Assembly (NCBI RefSeq): GCF_010389155.1
Contig: NC_057768.1
Location: 46,417,633-46,481,632, forward strand
Direction of reading: 5' to 3'
Length of the DNA stretch: 64,000 nucleotides
Source: Erigeron canadensis
Lineage: Eukaryota > Streptophyta > Magnoliopsida > Asterales > Asteraceae
The notes beneath the pieces were generated by a model, which was not told where the DNA came from, did not search any database, and was given only the letters and a program-made list of their open reading frames with translations. A program made the position numbers and the translations under genes. Each line of letters starts with the position of its first letter. The stretch's first letter is position 1. Shown here piece by piece: positions 1 through 11,989 of the stretch.

Positions 1-831
1 TAGCTAAGAGTGCTCCTATGGTCGATCGCTTTAGTTTAATCTATGCCTTTGTGGTCTCTCTAGATTAATTTGTTCGTCGATCAGTTCCCAAAACTGAATA
101 GACACGTACCTTTGGCTCTAAGTGAATAAGTATTATTGATAAAGGTGTGTAAATGTAATTGAAAATTAGTTTGTAAAATGAATGAGTTGAAGCTAATTAG
201 ATGACAAAAGTAAGAAGGAAGTCAAAACTCACCACAGAAAGCCCTCTAACATTTCTTACTTTTAAACAATATATTGAGATTCCTTTTAGAAATACCATCA
301 ATTATCACCACAGAAAAACCTTGATAAAAATCTTGAAAAAAAATGTGAAAAGAAAAAATCCATTATTGTCGTACGTGTTTTACAAGGACCCTGCTAGTAA
401 AAATCATGGACTTAGGCTGTGAGGAGCAAGACCTTCTTTAGAAGGCGTTTTTTCTGCCATGTCATCAAGAGGGACACCTCTTCCAATATTTGGAGTAAGG
501 CTTCCCCAAGAACCCCTAAAAAGCTTACACATTTATTGCTAAAAGACAAACAAAACAACCTTGGTCAAAGAGAAAGCTTACACCTAGCCGTTGCCAACTA
601 TATAATTTCATCAAATGGAGCGTTTCCCACCCCGTCCTTAATCCACCAGGGTCACCTTTTTTTGGGGGGAGAACGCCGCTTGGAGTAACATTCATGGCGT
701 TTTGCGGCGTTCCTGGGTGCTTTTTGGGGGACGGATGCCTTGTTCCTATCAGTCTTATGGTGGGGATCATTATCTACTTGTGTTACATGAAAAGGAAAGT
801 ACATATAAGCACGTGGTTCACAAAAATAGCG
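1..831. other. Intergenic, no gene recognised
   Basis: Several short open frames overlap here on both strands, but none shows a recognisable domain, a splice-compatible structure or plausible composition. No tRNA or RNA gene is seen. The stretch ends at the target-site duplication of the MITE that follows. Confidence 0.5.
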
Positions 832-1267
832 CAATGTTTTAAAAACCGGTATTTTAATCATATGGGTGTTGAAAAAATTCCCGCTATTACCGGTATTATC
901 GGAAATACCGGCCGGTACGACTATTTTAGTTTATTTTATTATTAATCTACAAAATTTGTTTTACAATTTAACGAAAATAGTTACAAATAATTAAAATTCA
1001 CTTAAAAATAATACCAAATAGTTATATCATAACAAAATATAAGGTTTAAAGTTGACAAATAACAAAAACTAACATTAAAGTATCATAAAAACATTTAAAA
1101 AAATTTCAAAAAAAAAAATGAAAATACCAGAATGGTAATACTAGGAAATACCGTGAAAACCTGAAATACCGGCCGGTATGAAATAGTGAAAATACCGGGA
1201 TTAAAATACCGGGGTACTCTCAAATACCGGTAATACCGGTCGGTTTATACCGGTATTTAAAACATTG
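832..1267. mobile_element. CCGG-rich fold-back MITE, copy 1 (Mutator-like)
   Basis: The 436-bp element has inverted ends (CAATGTTTTAAAAACCGG at the left, its complement at the right). It is flanked by the near-perfect 10-bp duplication AAAAATAG(C/T)G at 822-831 and 1268-1277. Both ends carry many copies of the motif ATACCGG in both orientations around an AT-rich core, so a transcript could fold. A second copy of the family, inverted, lies at 40343-40781. A target duplication of about 9-10 bp is typical of Mutator-type elements. No transposase is present, so it is non-autonomous. Confidence 0.8.
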
Positions 1268-1350
1268 AAAAATAGTGCTCCAAAGTCCAAATGAACATAA
1301 ATCACATGCTATACATTGGGTTAATATAATACGAGTAATATGTTAGTGTA

Positions 1351-2065
1351 ACTAGATTTTAGACTCGTGTCAAATACACGAGTTTTACAACATTAGCAAT
1401 ATAAAAATTAGTACATGAAACAAAAAAAATACTTATGCGTTAAAAGTAATATTATACTTATAAAGAAATTGAGATATTCAAATGTAATATCAAGGTTGGA
1501 TGTTGTAGCAAGATTCTTTTTATACAAACTCTTTAAGAGAATAAATATCTTTAACTTAACTTTGATTACACAATTGACCGAGAATTTATTGATGTCTTAC
1601 ATAAAAGGTAATTTTATTTTCGTTAGTCATAGTTGTTACGAACAATAAAAGTAACAGCTGGTTTGTGGGGTTTTGAATGATTTCATTTGTTGTGATTTTA
1701 TTTTTAGGGTTCTGTTTATATAAGAATAATATGTATCCTAAATATAGTTTGAATTTCAATTCCTAATAACGATAATAATTATTCTAGATATAGTTTGATA
1801 ATAATTACTAATAACAACAAGAGTACAATTAGTTTGATTACATATAATAATATAAAATAAAATATTAATATTAATATTAATTCATATTAATCTAAATGTT
1901 GTAATCTAGTATATTTAATTTTGTTAGTAAATAGACATTATGCAATAAAGTTATAATTAATTTTTAATTGGGTTAAAGTGTAAATCGGTGATGAAAACCA
2001 AGTATAAACTAATTTAAACATATGTTGATCTAAATTTTAAGAAATTGAGAGTTGTGATTGATTAA
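1351..2065 (-). mobile_element. Helitron-like non-autonomous element (minus strand)
   Basis: On the minus strand it ends in CTAGT (1351-1355) about ten bases after a short hairpin built on CTCGTG/CACGAG, the usual Helitron 3' terminus. The next base is T. Its body is recognisably homologous, in inverted orientation, to 5026-5704. The 5' end near 2065 is approximate because no clear TC start was found. The open frame at 1415-1648 lies wholly inside and has no known domain. Confidence 0.65.
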
Positions 2066-4665
2066 TTAAGTTTATGTGAGTTATGGCTTTAAAGGGGTTC
2101 GAACGTGAAAAGTCTAAAATACCCTCAAAAAATTTCAGCCCAAAAGCGTCACACCCTACACCATCCCCTGAAACCCTTTTCTCACACAAAATTCCTCCCA
2201 AAGCCATCCCCAAATTCGATGACGGCGGCTGCCGACCATCATCTTCACTTCTATCCACCGTGTCGCCGTCAACTCTGTCCCCATCCATCTCGATTTGCAT
2301 CTCCGGTTTGATGTTGCTGCTTCGTCGTATTCCTCTTTATTTTTTTTTCATATAATTCATATCTTTCTATCAAGTATTCTACAAGTATTTAAACCCGTAT
2401 CACGACAATTATCAATTCATTCTTCTCATTGACACAAAGTCATGATTCCCTACGCCATCAATCACCACCTATCGACGTCAATCGCCACCACTTTTAGGTA
2501 CTATGATGATTCCCTGTCGCCGCCGTCGGATTCCATTGATTGATTGGATTGTCGAGGTACAAGTCAAAATAATAAACTCTAATTATAATTTTGTTTTATT
2601 AATATACGTTTTTTATTTATTATTTATCAATCAAATAAAAGTTTATGTCAAGGTTTTTGTTTGAGAGTAAATCTATGTTCATTGTACAATGGAGAGCTAT
2701 AGAATTAGGCTTATCTTCATATTTGTTCGAAACCCTTTTTAATATTTACTTTCGATTTATTCTGTAATATGTATTTTGATTGTTTGTAGTTGATTTTCTT
2801 TCGATTCTTTGTTCTGTTTATGTTTTTTTTTAATAACCCAGATGATGTATATGTTTTTTTTATTGTCATTCTTCAACTATACTTCAGTTTCCATATATTG
2901 ATTCCATTTTTGGCATAAAAATATTTGTTTTGGTTTTACCTATTTATCTTTTTTAGTCAACACTTTTGGGTTGTACATGAGAATTATATATGGGTTAGTC
3001 GTTTGCAATTTGCCCTGCAAAATCTCAATGTTTTGTTTCATATTACTTAAAAAGATGTGTTTTATTATATTGATCATTTACTTTATGTTAGACTTATTTT
3101 TTGCTGTAAGTCTTGGATTAAACTTTTTGTTGTTTCGTAATCATGGACGTGAATGTGAATCATAGACATCATTATAGTTGTCTTCACCATTTCGCTTTCT
3201 TACCTTTTTTATTCGTTTTCTAGGAACTAAATTAGTCTTTGCGTCTTTGTATGATTAATTATTCAGGACTAGAGCGATACAGTTAGGTCATCACTGCCAC
3301 CAGGGATCGGTGTTTGCATTGATATATGTTGCTCACGACCAAGCAGATGGATATCATGCGAAAAGGTGAAGGTGGATTTTAGGACTATCCAAAATTTCCC
3401 TTGACCCAGAGTATACACCGTGAATATGGTGTATATGGAAGTAAACAAGATGCATAGCTTATATAAGGTATTAATTGATTTTAAGTACCATCTAATTTTA
3501 TCATTTCGTGTAAATAGCTTAGTTCATATTTCACTGGTTGGTTTTGTGTGTGTGAAGGTATCTTATTTTTATGAGCATTTTATGCATTTGGTATAACGAC
3601 GTCTGCATAATAATTAATAAGCCCAGGTTACACCTTACTTTGCTTAGACCTTTATGTTTCGTATAGATTACAAGCAAGTCTTATGCCGATAGTAAATGGA
3701 ATATGTATATGTGTGCGTGTGACGCTTAACACCAGTCAAACCACTTACCCGGAACAATTAAGCACACTTTTAAGACTCTGTCTTAAGCACACTTTAGTAC
3801 AGAACAATGACATAATACTATGGACCCGAGTTTGACCATCAAAGGTCATATATCAGTTTAATTTGACATAATAATAATAATGAAATTCTTAATGGTTAAT
3901 TATATTTAGGAATAAATGAATATATTTGATTGTCTATGTATTCTCCATTATAGTTGGTAATATGGCAAAGATGGGTCATCTTAGGACTATTATTGAATTT
4001 CAGGTTAGTCGAGTTGCTTAATTGGTCTGAATAGGTTAAGTTGACTCGAGTCATACTTAGTTGGGTTGGCGTGCCTGTCAATTTGGGTAACGGTTCAGAC
4101 CAGTTGGGTTGGAACATCAGTAATAACTGAAATACGGTGCCTTTTTCTATAATTGCGTTTTGACCCAATTCAGGCACCAACTTACGGTGTAATTTGAGTG
4201 GGTGACAATTTTGTAGTAGAAGAGCTATTGAAAAGTTAAGTTGGCCTTAGGCACTCTTTTTTGAGGGTTCAATCAAACCCCCGCTATTAACAAAATATTA
4301 AATCCCTCTTATGCATGCTCTCTAAACTAGACCTATATTTTATCCCTTTTTTTTGCCCCAATTGATTAAAAAACTTTGGTCATTTTTTTGGTAAAATAAA
4401 CCTCTTTGCATGACTTTGTCCATGAAAACAAGGAGTTATTGTATGTATCTATGGTTAATATTAATATATATTAAGGACATTCGTATTAACTATTAGGAAG
4501 TTCTATGTATATATGTAACTGATTATTTTTTACAATACATGTAGAGAAAGTTTGACCTTGTATGATGATTAGATTGGTTTTTAACTTTTAAATCAATTTG
4601 GAAAGCCATAACTTCTAAGTGTACGTATGTATGTATAGTTAACAACTAAGACTATCCTTTTCACC
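2066..4665. other. Intergenic, no gene recognised
   Basis: The stretch from 2083 to 2570 is richer in C and G than its surroundings and has open frames with proline- and serine-rich translations. A second less AT-rich patch lies at 3265-3480. These could be remnants of exons or an untranslated leader, but I recognise no protein family and no consistent splice chain. The rest is AT-rich filler. Confidence 0.4.
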
Positions 4666-4818
4666 ATGGCCACAGATGATTGTCAAACAAATCATGAAGA
4701 GGCGTTTCAAGACCTTATGGAAGAAATGACTGATCAAATCATAGTGGTGGAAGAGCATTTGAAGGAACTCAATAAAATATTAAACATATTTGTATACTTT
4801 GAAAGATGTTATGGATAA
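4666..4818 (+). CDS. Small hypothetical ORF, 50 aa, acidic helical
   Basis: The ATG at 4666 sits in a good plant start context (CACCATGGC) and opens a 50-codon frame ending in TAA at 4816-4818. The product is acidic and helix-prone, with heptad-like spacing of leucine and isoleucine (DLMEEMTDQIIVVEEHLKEL), which could form a short coiled coil. I do not recognise a family. It may be an isolated exon or a chance frame in transposon-rich DNA. Nothing adjacent suggests a function. Confidence 0.25.
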   Translation: MATDDCQTNHEEAFQDLMEEMTDQIIVVEEHLKELNKILNIFVYFERCYG

Positions 4819-4841
4819 TATCTACTATAATTAACGTGTAA

Positions 4842-4885
4842 TACCATATTATTGTATAATTATTTAATGTAATGGTTTATTTTTA
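4842..4885. repeat. Direct repeat bordering a Helitron, upstream copy
   Basis: The run beginning ACCATATTATTGTATAATTA recurs, with a few changes over about 40 bases, directly after the Helitron 3' terminus at 5704. The host sequence next to the element is therefore duplicated about 0.86 kb apart. Confidence 0.6.
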
Positions 4886-5025
4886 ACATCTTCCAACATT
4901 ATTTTTTGACCATTTTACTTTTATTTAATAAGATTTTTTAACTTGCATATAATTTTACTTTGATAATAATAATCAAATATTTATAACATAGTAAACCCGT
5001 GTATTTGACATGGGTAACTAACCTA

Positions 5026-5704
5026 ATTTTAATTGACCAATCACAGCTTTCAATTTTTCAAAATTAACTAAATCAACACATGTCTAAATTAATTTACACT
5101 TTTTGATTTTTCATCACCAATTTACATTTTTTTACCCAATTTAATAACTAATACTTTATTGCATAATGTCTATCTAATAACAACATATAGCTAAAAGTTA
5201 AAAATGTTATATATTTATATCAATATTTTATATTATATTATTAACTGTAATCAAATTAGTAATTATAATAAGACTATAATTAGGATAATCATTATTGTTA
5301 TTAATAACTAAAATCAAATTATATTTATGATACATAATCTTTTTATATAAACTGAAACCTACAAATAAAATCACAACATATAAATTTATTGAAAACATTA
5401 CGAATAGCTACTACTTTCATTGTTATTAACAATCATGACTAGCGAAAATTAAATTACTTTTTTGCAAGACATTAATGAGGACTCGGTCAATTATGTAATC
5501 AAAGTTAAGATATTGTTTCTCTAAAAGACCCTCTTACACCATCTAACCTAAATATAATTTATTATTCAATATTTACTTTTAAATATCTCAATTGTCTTTT
5601 AAGTATATTTTTACCTTTAATGTATAAGTATTTTTTCAAAATATTAATTATTATATTAATAATGTAATTAAACCTGTGTATATGACACGAGTCTAAAATC
5701 TAGT
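5026..5704 (+). mobile_element. Helitron-like non-autonomous element (plus strand)
   Basis: The 3' end is CTAGT at 5700-5704, preceded by a hairpin-like segment (CTGTGTATATGACACGAG). The body aligns in inverted orientation to the element at 1351-2065, including the shared blocks around a TTTAC...TTCATCACC motif and a poly-AT centre. A second hairpin (ACCCGTGTATTTGACATGGGT minus its last base) followed by CTAAT occurs near 4995-5025 and may be the 3' end of an older copy immediately upstream, so the left limit is approximate. Confidence 0.6.
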
Positions 5705-5989
5705 ACCATATTATTGTATAATTATTTAGTGTGATGGTTTTCCTATTTCTAACTAACAAATTAATCATTGGTCTTACTCTCATATGACCACGTCATATTA
5801 TTAACTTTTATTTGTTCAACTTCACTTATGTATGCCTAACAATTTCTCATGCTTTTTGACTCATAATAAAATCATACATTGATGCAATACGAACCAAGCT
5901 ATCATCTGAAATTGTTCGTACCCTAACGCTACAAGACAGTACCATCACACTAAACTATCGTTCTTTACGATGTACCGTTACACTTAACG

Positions 5990-6035
5990 GCCGCTTTTAT
6001 CATCCGCCGCCGCAACGCGCGGGCACAAGACTAGT
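5990..6035 (+). mobile_element. Helitron 3' terminus
   Basis: A GC-rich hairpin (CCGCCGCAACGCGCGGG) is followed ten bases later by CTAGT at 6031-6035, the standard 3' end of plant Helitrons. The matching 5' end was not located. Confidence 0.55.
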
Positions 6036-7265
6036 ATATATATATACTTATTAAAACAGTAGGAATCCGAATGATCCTAGAGGTCCTACAACTCAAACCT
6101 ATTTTATAATATCGACACATAAGCCTTAATCCTATGTGGCTTTTTTATAATTTTTTGCCAATAATTTAATTATATAAAAAATGAAATAAAACTAAAAATC
6201 CAAGATATTATTTAACGTGAGATATTTGTTTTCTTTTGCAAATATTTTGTTTCCCTCCTATAATTATTTTAGTGTTAATCTGATATTAATCATATATCTA
6301 TGAATGTGATATTAGCTACTCAAAGAAACACACTTTTGAAGTTTCGTATGAGATATGTAAATTTCATTTTTATTTATTTTTGATTCTTTTTCTATACCTT
6401 ATTCATCATCCTCATCCTCATCATCATCATCATCTAAGTTGGTTTTTTCTCCTATCAACATCTTTATGATTTTTTTTATTTCTCATTTCAGCTTTGTATT
6501 AACGCTTCTATTTGTGAACTCGAGTTTTACCTTTCTAGATGTCATTTATTTGGTTATTTTTATCTCAATATGAACAATTTTTTTTTTAAATAAATGTTGT
6601 TGTGTTAGCATTCTGATTTAATCTTGATTGACATAAACTTTCTATACCAATGTCACCATTTTTATACTATTTGCTTTTGCAAGTGATTTTGAGTTTTAAA
6701 TTACTATAAGGTGATTTTACTTTTTCGAAAAAATAAACATGAAGACATTTTGAATTTAACTTAAATTTGAATAATAGATTTGCTTTTTATAATCTAATTG
6801 TAATTTTAATTTGGTTTATCTTTAAAGCTTTTCATCTTTTACGAATTTCATTATTTGATGACTTAAATTCTACTAAAGTATTTTATCTTGAATGAATGTG
6901 ATGAAATCCTAATGGATTACATATCAGTTTGCAAAAATAATACGAGTAGTTGTTATGGTCTTACCTTACATTACACTTTAATTTAATTTCATGTTTATTA
7001 ACATTGCATGAAGTATAATATGTGGTATTAAATATGAATATTTGATGATAACACGTTAGTGTCCTAAAAGGCTGGTATAACTTATAATCGACTAATTAAT
7101 AGTTAAATAATAACAGTTATATTTTGGATTTATATATTTTATTATATATAAATATTTCCATTACCGATAAATATAGATTTGTATATACTTGCTTAAGATA
7201 CAAGTTATAATTGTTACAAATTGTTATTTATACTCATATAACTAAACAACATGAACAACTTTTTT

Positions 7266-7299
7266 AAACGCCGCACATCGTGTGGGTAAAAGACCTAGT
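7266..7299 (+). mobile_element. Helitron 3' terminus
   Basis: A hairpin (CGCCGCACATCGTGTGGG) is followed by AAAAGAC and CTAGT at 7295-7299. It has the same architecture as the terminus at 6035 but a diverged stem, so it is a separate insertion. The 5' end was not located. Confidence 0.5.
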
Positions 7300-7587
7300 A
7301 TACATATAAAGATAAAGATAAAGATTAAAATTAAGATTAAGTATTATATTGTTGGATATGCATTACCAAAGTTTTATACTACATAATTGTTAATTTTTGC
7401 AATAAAAGTTTTTAATATTGATATTAATAAATCAATAAATTCATTTTAGTTACCATAATATTAATGTTAACGTATTAAATCCTAACTAATATAGTCAAAA
7501 ATAAGATAATTCACCTGATAAGAAAACATAAATTAGTAACTTATATTCGACCAAGAGTTCAAAAGCAAAACTAACAGGCTTAGGATC

Positions 7588-7843
7588 GATGATATGCCAA
7601 TGGGTTAAAACCCCATCGACATTCCGAAATCCTGCAATGAAGCTTGGATCATAGGAGACCAGAGTTCGAGTCTAAGTAGGCGAGGTTTTACCTCCAATGT
7701 AACGTCGTGCCTTCTGTAGCGGTTAAATTGGTGGGTTTTCCCTCCCCTGTGGTCCTTGACTTCGTGGATTGGTCACTAGTGATTGTCTGCCCATATGGAT
7801 GTAACGGTTAGCCGTCCCGTGGCACAAACGTTAAAAAAAAAAT
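7588..7843 (+). mobile_element. SINE (tRNA-derived)
   Basis: The 256-bp insertion is flanked by the perfect 10-bp duplication GGCTTAGGAT (7578-7587 and 7844-7853). It ends in an A-rich tail before the right copy. Near its 5' end it has a box A-like stretch (TGCCAATGGGTTAAAAC), then a good box B (AGTTCGAGTCT at about 7663), the split RNA polymerase III promoter of a tRNA-derived SINE. It has no coding capacity. Confidence 0.8.
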
Positions 7844-8039
7844 GGCTTAGGATGATAAGAAAAAAAAGGAGATAAATCATTAACAAACAATTCTTTTTTT
7901 TTTTTTTTACATATAACATACATTTTTTGATTTCAACGGAATGATATATAGTTTTTACATTAGGTTTAGTTAATAAAAGATACTTAAGATAATGAGTTTC
8001 ATATTGTGTTTATCCAAAATTCCAAATATGTATATCAAT

Positions 8040-8789
8040 ACTAGATTGGTGTCCGCGCAATGCAGCGGCGATAACAGCAACGGTGATGGTGTGGTTATTA
8101 ACGTAAAAGTAATTTTATTGTGGTCAGAGATATAATGAAATGTTGGGTGGGATATAAAAGGGGGAAGGAGGGGGACGAATTTTGAGTTAGGGTTTTTGCT
8201 ATTTGTTTCTGTGTGAGGGAGAGATAATGTTGATTTTTTAAGGTCATTTTAGTCACAGTTTAAAAGCAGCATGGTTGGATCAAGTGGTAAACACCCTGGC
8301 CTCTGGAGACAGAGGTCATGGGTTCAATCCTCATCCAATGCAAAGGTTGGAGGGCCTTTTCTACCATTTAGGTAGAACATGGAAGCACCCTCTCTACTTG
8401 GGTAGGGGTAAGGTGTGCCTGCATCTTAACTTCCACACCGTCGAGGTATTGGGGCTCAAAACCCACGGAAGGCGGCACTGAGCAGTTTCTTTCTTTCTTT
8501 CTTTTAGTCACAGCTTATAAAATAAAAATAAAGATGTATTAAGATGAAGGGTAAATGTGTCATTTCAGGTTTTTAAAATTAAGGAGGGGGAAGGGTAGTT
8601 TGTTTTATAAAGCAGTATAGATATATCTTCTCGAACTCTTTTTTTAGTTGTATAATGTATTTTTTATTAATTAAATAAAACTTTGTTAAAATTATGATGA
8701 CATCATCAAAAATCAAATTGTTGAAATTGAAAGCTATGATTGGTCAATAAGTCATTAAGTCAGTTGTCTTTTACTATATAGTATAAAGA
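8040..8789 (-). mobile_element. Helitron (minus strand) with nested SINE
   Basis: On the minus strand the element starts with TCTTTATACTATATAGTAAA after an A (8789) and ends with a GC-rich hairpin and CTAGT (8040-8044). These are both hallmarks of Helitrons, giving a 750-bp non-autonomous copy. A SINE with its own target duplication sits inside it (8266-8501), so the Helitron is the older insertion. Confidence 0.7.
8266..8501 (+). mobile_element. SINE with pyrimidine-rich tail, nested in Helitron
   Basis: It is flanked by a long, slightly diverged duplication starting TTTTAGTCACAG (8247-8265 and 8502-8521). The head resembles a tRNA gene, with box A (TGGATCAAGTGGTAA) and box B (GGGTTCAATCC). 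The 3' end is a TTTC repeat instead of poly-A. The open frame at 8275-8481 is this SINE read through and is not a gene. Confidence 0.8.
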
Positions 8790-8912
8790 TGAAGTTTGCT
8801 CTATCTTTCCGTTGTATTTTTTTTAACGAACATGCAAAGCTTAAATTAATAATGTAAAAACCATATAAATCGTTTATATTTGGGGAAAAAAAACGGAAAC
8901 CAGTTAATTAAA

Positions 8913-9113
8913 CCAACTTAGGTGAGTTAGACAGGAGTATATTCTAAATCCATTATGTGAGTCCTGGAGGTGAGTTTTTCTTAAGGTTTCGGGTTCGAGT
9001 TTTAGGTTTTCATCCCAAAGTATTTTCCATTAGCGGGGGGTTTGAAGGTCCAGCAAATCACTGGTTAAAATTATCTTCAGTACGTTTGAATCAAAACTAA
9101 CTTTAAAAAAAAA
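8913..9113 (+). mobile_element. Probable degenerate SINE
   Basis: A box B-like GGGTTCGAG lies about 80 bases into a unit that ends in an A-run. The 8-bp palindrome TTAATTAA flanks both sides and could be a target duplication. Box A is weak. It is less certain than the two SINEs upstream. Confidence 0.4.
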
Positions 9114-9884
9114 CAATTAATTAAGTTTGTACTATGATGTTCATTTTTTATAATTACAAAAACGTTCCATTTCAACAAATTTACTACTAGATACCGAAAT
9201 TTGAAATCAAAATACAGACAATAGAAGTGTTATAAGGGGCAACCCAATACTAGATATTCATCATCCAAAAGGACTAGTGATAATCAGCTCTATATCAGCA
9301 AAACATTATCAAAAGACAAATCTTTCTAAAACAATCCAATACTAATGTCAACTAGTCTTAGATTAACTGTTTATTTAATTCAATACTTTACAAAAAAAAA
9401 ATGTAATGAAAAAAGAAATGAAAAACATGATACAACTCATCCCTAGCTAGTAACACAAGGATGAATCCAAAACGAGTCGAATTCAGTGATGTTCATTCGT
9501 CTTTGAATGGAAAATGAGCAAAAGATTAGTCTTGGACGAGTTATATTGGGCTTTGGGCAGCCTCTAAGATAAATACATATGTAAAATCTTATGCTAAAGC
9601 TAGAAATGTGTAGTACGATGAGTATTGATAATTAAATGAACATAGAGAGATATAGAATCCCCACAAAACGTTGCTAACGAGTGCCGCCTAGAAGAAAATA
9701 CAAACAGTATTATTGGTTCAATTCAATTATACCAATTTATAGAGAATAGAGCCACCGGACAAAAGATAGAGGACTAGCTAGATGGGTCGATGTGCATTAT
9801 TTGTACGAATTATTTGGAGCCAACGATATACATTGACATAGTCATGTAACACATGCTACATATATATATATATATATGAAAAAG
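9114..9884. other. Intergenic, no gene recognised
   Basis: AT-rich sequence with an (AT) run just before the fold-back element. No open frame or RNA gene is supported. Confidence 0.5.
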
Positions 9885-10428
9885 TTAAATTAGGGACTTC
9901 TTATTTTAGGGACTGTTAGGGACTCTATCTACCTCATTCTCCGGCCACCACCATCATCATCTCTGACCACCACCACCACCACCATGATCATCTCCGACCA
10001 CCACCATGATCCTCCGGCGAGACTTACACATGTGTAAGTAACTTACACATGTTTTAAGTACAATTTTTTTTATGTAGATCACCCATCACCGGTCACCCCC
10101 TATGACCTATCACCCCCTATGATCTATCACCCTCTATGACCTATCACACTATGACCTATCACACTATGACCTATCACCCTCAATGACCTATCACCCCCAC
10201 CAACTTTGGTTTATGAATATCCTTAAGGGAGAAGCTCGCTCCGAATCATAGTTTTTATTCAACTTACACATATGTAAGTTGTACTTACACATGTGTAAGT
10301 CGCGTTGGAGATGTCGCCGGAGATGAATGTTGTCGGAGATGATTAGTGGTGATTAGATCTGATGAAAATGGACGGTCTAGATCGAGTCCCTAACAGTCCC
10401 TAAAATAAGGAGTCCCTAATCTAACCCA
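9885..10428. mobile_element. Fold-back element in the reductase promoter
   Basis: Inverted ends of about 40 bp built on the repeat TTAGGGACT face each other at 9887-9930 and 10380-10425. The interior is unlike its surroundings, with GC-richer CCACCA runs, a short tandem array of the unit ATGACCTATCACCC at 10090-10195, and the palindrome ACTTACACATGTGTAAGT more than once. No clear target duplication was found. It ends only about 50 bp before the TATA box of the reductase gene, so it forms much of that gene's upstream region. Confidence 0.65.
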
Positions 10429-10475
10429 CCCCTATATATAGGTATACACACTTTATTTATCGATCCCCGGCCTCT

Positions 10476-10484
10476 CTATATATA
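10476..10484 (+). promoter_or_regulatory. TATA box of the reductase gene
   Basis: The sequence CTATATATAAAC lies about 105 bases upstream of the ATG at 10585. That is a normal plant distance, with transcription expected to start about 30 bases downstream. It is the best TATA match in the interval between the fold-back element and the ATG. Confidence 0.55.
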
Positions 10485-10584
10485 AACTTGTGTAAGCATA
10501 TAGTATCATCTCAGATTAATACTACAAATTAATTTATTAGCATCTATCTATATTAAAAAATATATATATAGAAAATAAATAATA

Positions 10585-11989
10585 ATGTCAAAGAGCAAAG
10601 TTCTGGTTGTGGGTGGCACAGGGTACATTGGCAAGAGAATTGTCAAGGCTAGTTTGGCTCAAGGTCACCCTACTTATGTCCTTATGCGTCGAGAGCTTGG
10701 TTATGAAATCGAAAAAGTTCAAATGTTGTTGTCGTTCAAGCAACAAGGAGCTCAGTTGATTGAGGGTTCGTTTGACGACCATCAGAGCCTTGTGGATGCC
10801 GTGAAACAAGTTGATGTCGTGATATGCACCATGTCGGGTGTTCAGTTTCGGTCACATAATATTCTGCTTCAACTTAAACTAGTTGATGCCATCAAAGAAG
10901 CCGGTAACATCAAGGTTAGTTAGGTTGTTTTGCTTGATTAAAATTTTGTCACTTGACTTTTGATTAGTTTAATTAATTATTAATTAAAGACTTATTAATA
11001 TTTTTCATAACAAAAAAAAAAAAAACTTAATTTTGGAAACATATATGCAGCGGTTCTTGCCTTCAGAGTTTGGGATCGACCCTTCAAGAATGGGACACAC
11101 ACTTATTGACTATGGAAACGAAACATTCACCGATAAAATGGTGGTACGAAAAGCCATTGAAGATGCTAAAATCCCACACACATACATATCCGCAAATTGT
11201 TTAGCGGGCTACTTTGTTGGCAACCTTTCCCAACTCAATAATTCCCTCCTACCCCCAAAACACCGAGTATCCATCTATGGTGATGGGAATTGTAAAGGTA
11301 TTACTTATTATTGTCATACAGTCTTACTCGCTGTCCATATTAATTACTTTTACTCGTAGTAGTGCTAATGAAAATTTTTATATAAAATGCGTGCGTGCAG
11401 CTGTCTTCTTGGATGAAGACGATGTGGCTACATACACAATTATGACGATAGATGATCCTCGTATGTTAAACAAGACATTATATCTTCGACCACGCAAGAA
11501 CATTCTCACTCACAACCAATTGGTTGAGAAATGGGAGAAGCTTTCAGATCAGAAACTCGAAAAACTACACATCTCCGCACAAGACTTTCTTGCTTCCATG
11601 AAAGGTAGCTTAGTGTGTATAGTACGTGGCTTTGACTTATATTATCAACAACAGATCGAGCCGATTATTATAGATTGATTAATTAATTAGTTTTTACGTA
11701 CTACTCGTAATATATACTATTAATTTGTAGTTTGATGATTTAAACTACTTGATTTTACATATATATATAAACGAGTGTTAATTATTACATACATATACAT
11801 ATGTATGTGTATGTTTTTGTAGGTGTGGATGACTCCGCTTTTCAAGCAGCATTAGCACGAATCTATCATATATACTACGAAGGCTGTTTGATGAACTTCG
11901 AAATCACGGAAGGGGGAGAAGAAGCAACTATGCTCTATCCCCAAGTTCGATACACTCTTATGGATGAATATTTACAACGATACCTATAA
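10585..11989 (+). CDS. Pinoresinol-lariciresinol reductase-like protein
   Basis: Four exons: 10585-10914, 11051-11297, 11401-11604 and 11823-11989. All introns are GT-AG and the frame is open throughout, giving about 315 aa, the normal length of the family. The enzyme is an NADPH-dependent reductase of the PIP (PLR, isoflavone reductase, phenylcoumaran benzylic ether reductase) group. PLR reduces pinoresinol to lariciresinol and usually on to secoisolariciresinol, a cytosolic step in lignan synthesis. The N-terminus has the dinucleotide-binding motif GGTGYIGKR (residues 10-18). The block FTDKMVVRKAIEDA contains the catalytic-lysine region. RFLPSEFG, SANCLAGYFVGN and HIYYEGCLMNFEI are also characteristic. 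These blocks fit PLR better than isoflavone reductase, but stereospecificity and the one- versus two-step reaction cannot be read from sequence. The gene looks intact. A fold-back transposon occupies its proximal promoter. Confidence 0.9.

Larger units (their letters stand above)
5705..7577. other. Helitron-derived intergenic DNA with two 3' termini
   Basis: AT-rich and without a recognisable gene. It contains two further Helitron-type 3' ends on the plus strand, listed separately, and short CAT/CTCATC microsatellites near 6410-6435. Confidence 0.5.

Noticed and set aside
2083..2355. Proline/serine-rich open frame with a hydrophobic end
   Set aside because: No family, no splice partner, and competing frames on both strands are equally long.
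8275..8481. 68-codon open frame
   Set aside because: It lies inside a SINE with box A, box B and target duplication.
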